Assembly (NCBI GenBank): GCA_034620365.1
Contig: JAQGEQ010000204.1
Coordinates: 620,001-684,000, forward strand
DNA from: Pegea sp. RAD2-039
Taxonomy: Eukaryota; Chordata; Thaliacea; Salpida; Salpidae
Length of the DNA: 64,000 nt
Direction of reading: 5' to 3'
In this document: one piece after another, positions 62,801 to 64,000 of the stretch
Position numbering within the stretch: position 1 is the stretch's first letter
Layout: each line of letters begins with the position of its first letter
Notes under the pieces: generated by a model
What the model saw: the letters and a program-made list of their open reading frames with translations, nothing else
The model's database searches: none
What the model was told of the DNA's origin: nothing
Program-made: the position numbers and the translations under genes

Positions 62801-63257
62801 TTAAATCTAAATTTAAATAATTTTTGATCTCTTTTGTTTGCTTCTAGTAATTCTAATAATAAATTATTTGTTGTACAAATATTTCATTTCTAACAATCAA
62901 CTGTATGACTTACTTGGATAGAAACTTTTTTATAAACAACTTTTAGCTGTAAATATCATCAGCTACTATTTCAGTCTTTCACTTGTTTTCTTCCACAGGT
63001 ATCTCCTCTCTCACACTGGAAGTGCTGACCGCTTTCGTTTTCCATTTGTTGATGTCAAACGTGTTATTGCTTTCAAATATAAATGTCTTAACAATCAACT
63101 TTCTAAACAAGACTCCTCATTAGAATCTTCAGATAATGAGTACCAAAGTAAGACCAGCTGTTGGAACACTGATGGAGAATTTATCAACTCACCTAATATC
63201 ACTTTGTGGGTTCATAGAGGATTAGTAGATATGTTTGCACGTGGCATCGAACCTTGA
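59827..63257 (+). CDS. CERK: Ceramide kinase
   Basis: Phosphorylates ceramide to ceramide-1-phosphate using ATP, at Golgi and plasma membranes (family knowledge). Three coding exons: 59827-61059, 61994-62145, 62999-63257; total 1644 nt, 547 aa (human CERK about 537). A PH-like N-terminal part is followed by the diacylglycerol-kinase catalytic fold: LLVFVNPYGGRKKA, the nucleotide-binding GGDGILNEIINGL (about residue 207) and PAGSTNAL. The C-terminal half has the CERK-specific CxxxCxxC motif (CRYPCHVC), then SCACRKSPLGLSPSAHLSDG, LILVRKCSKFDF and the end SPNITLWVHRGLVDMFARGIEP. CxxxCxxC and the C-terminal block separate it from sphingosine kinases and CERK-like proteins. Splice phases all agree. 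The start Met lies 10 bases after an acceptor-like AG. Only two coding introns, fewer than vertebrate CERK. Confidence 0.95.
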
Positions 63258-64000
63258 AGTACAATTGATGCTAAAATATTTGTAATCTCTTTTTTGTGCT
63301 GAATATATTTTTGAAAAGTGAGTAGTTACTACCAGTATCATTTCAAAATTGTATTTGCTCTTTTAATTTTGTGCTTTTGTTTTATTTTACAACTTTAAAG
63401 CTGCAATCTTATACAATTTATATTTTTGCTTTATGTAGCTTTTATGATGTCAAAACTACTGAGAAGAAACGATTACCTTTATATAATCGACTGCCAGTCT
63501 TTCTTTTCTGGTTTGATATCAAATCTACTGAATATATGTTTAATTGACAAATCATACGTAAGAAATCAGTGATATATTTGTTAACCAATTTATTTAATTC
63601 ATTTCTTATTACTTAACTTTATTCATAATTTGCTTTTCAACTGTTTATAAGAAAATGTTGTTGTAGAGTTTTATTGTTTAATGAATCATGGGAGTTTTCT
63701 CTTTATGTTAGACGCTATTATCTTTCCGAAAATTTATATAAATATCAACTTTTGTAAACTAAGATTAAATATAATACCCATTAAGAATATAGTTTTATCA
63801 AATTTGAAATCAAAATTGAAATTTTTAAGCAATCTATTTACAGCATTTTTTCGTTTTGTTTCTACTCCACAGAAATTCTATTTTATTTTCAGTGAAAAAA
63901 ACGTTATTTTGGATTTGAATTTGATATTCAGCTCTTGTATATAATGAAAAGTTTGCAAATAAATGAAATTATGTGTTTTATTCTATTACTTATGTTTTTA
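63258..64000 (+). other. Ceramide kinase 3' UTR and flank
   Basis: AT-rich sequence after the CERK stop codon. AATAAA at 63958-63963 is a likely distal poly(A) signal, which would give a 3' UTR of about 700 bases. An open frame at 63681-63944 has the composition of UTR and no family resemblance. Confidence 0.45.

Overview
This is an AT-rich (by eye roughly 30% GC) nuclear stretch of an animal genome. Its genes are split by GT-AG introns, and many of those introns are only about 48-57 bp. Several features point to an invertebrate chordate, with an ascidian tunicate the best guess: a vitamin D/pregnane-X type nuclear receptor, a JAM/CTX-type immunoglobulin adhesion protein, a vertebrate-like set of Eph, furin, eEF2K and CERK genes, and compact exon clusters. 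That assignment is inference; no species marker was read directly.

Layout: (1) 1-111 +, a possible last exon of an unknown gene. (2) 882-6665 -, Eph receptor tyrosine kinase copy A (17 coding exons, 997 aa). (3) 6666-15081, gene-free region between two divergent Eph genes. (4) 15082-23190 +, Eph receptor copy B (21 coding exons, 1021 aa). (5) 23491-29809, gene-free. (6) 29810-31734 +, two-Ig-domain transmembrane adhesion protein of JAM/CTX type. (7) 32696-37223 -, eukaryotic elongation factor 2 kinase (14 coding exons, 703 aa), with a 46-bp minisatellite of about 21 copies in one intron. (8) 42772-46731 -, furin-type proprotein convertase (15 coding exons, 787 aa). (9) 53745-55307 -, single-exon VDR/PXR-like nuclear receptor (520 aa). 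(10) 59827-63257 +, ceramide kinase (3 coding exons, 547 aa). The rest is AT-rich DNA in which I see no gene. All multi-exon models were assembled by hand from splice sites, reading phase and family homology, and each coding total divides by three.

The main biological signal is the Eph pair. The two receptors are head-to-head inverted paralogs. Their ligand-binding, cysteine-rich and SAM parts have diverged, but a 480-bp block over the fibronectin domains is identical. A 79-bp block differs at one base and a 750-bp block over the kinase core at two. Identity runs through the introns and stops abruptly, which is the signature of recent gene conversion between inverted copies. Copy A also lacks four introns present in copy B. 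The palindrome TGACGTCA occurs 18 times in the window, 12 of them inside the two Eph genes, and it sits at one end of the kinase conversion tract.

The genes do not form an operon or an obvious pathway. Eph receptors and the JAM-like protein act in cell-cell contact, furin matures secreted and membrane precursors, eEF2K controls translation elongation, CERK makes ceramide-1-phosphate and the nuclear receptor is a ligand-dependent transcription factor.
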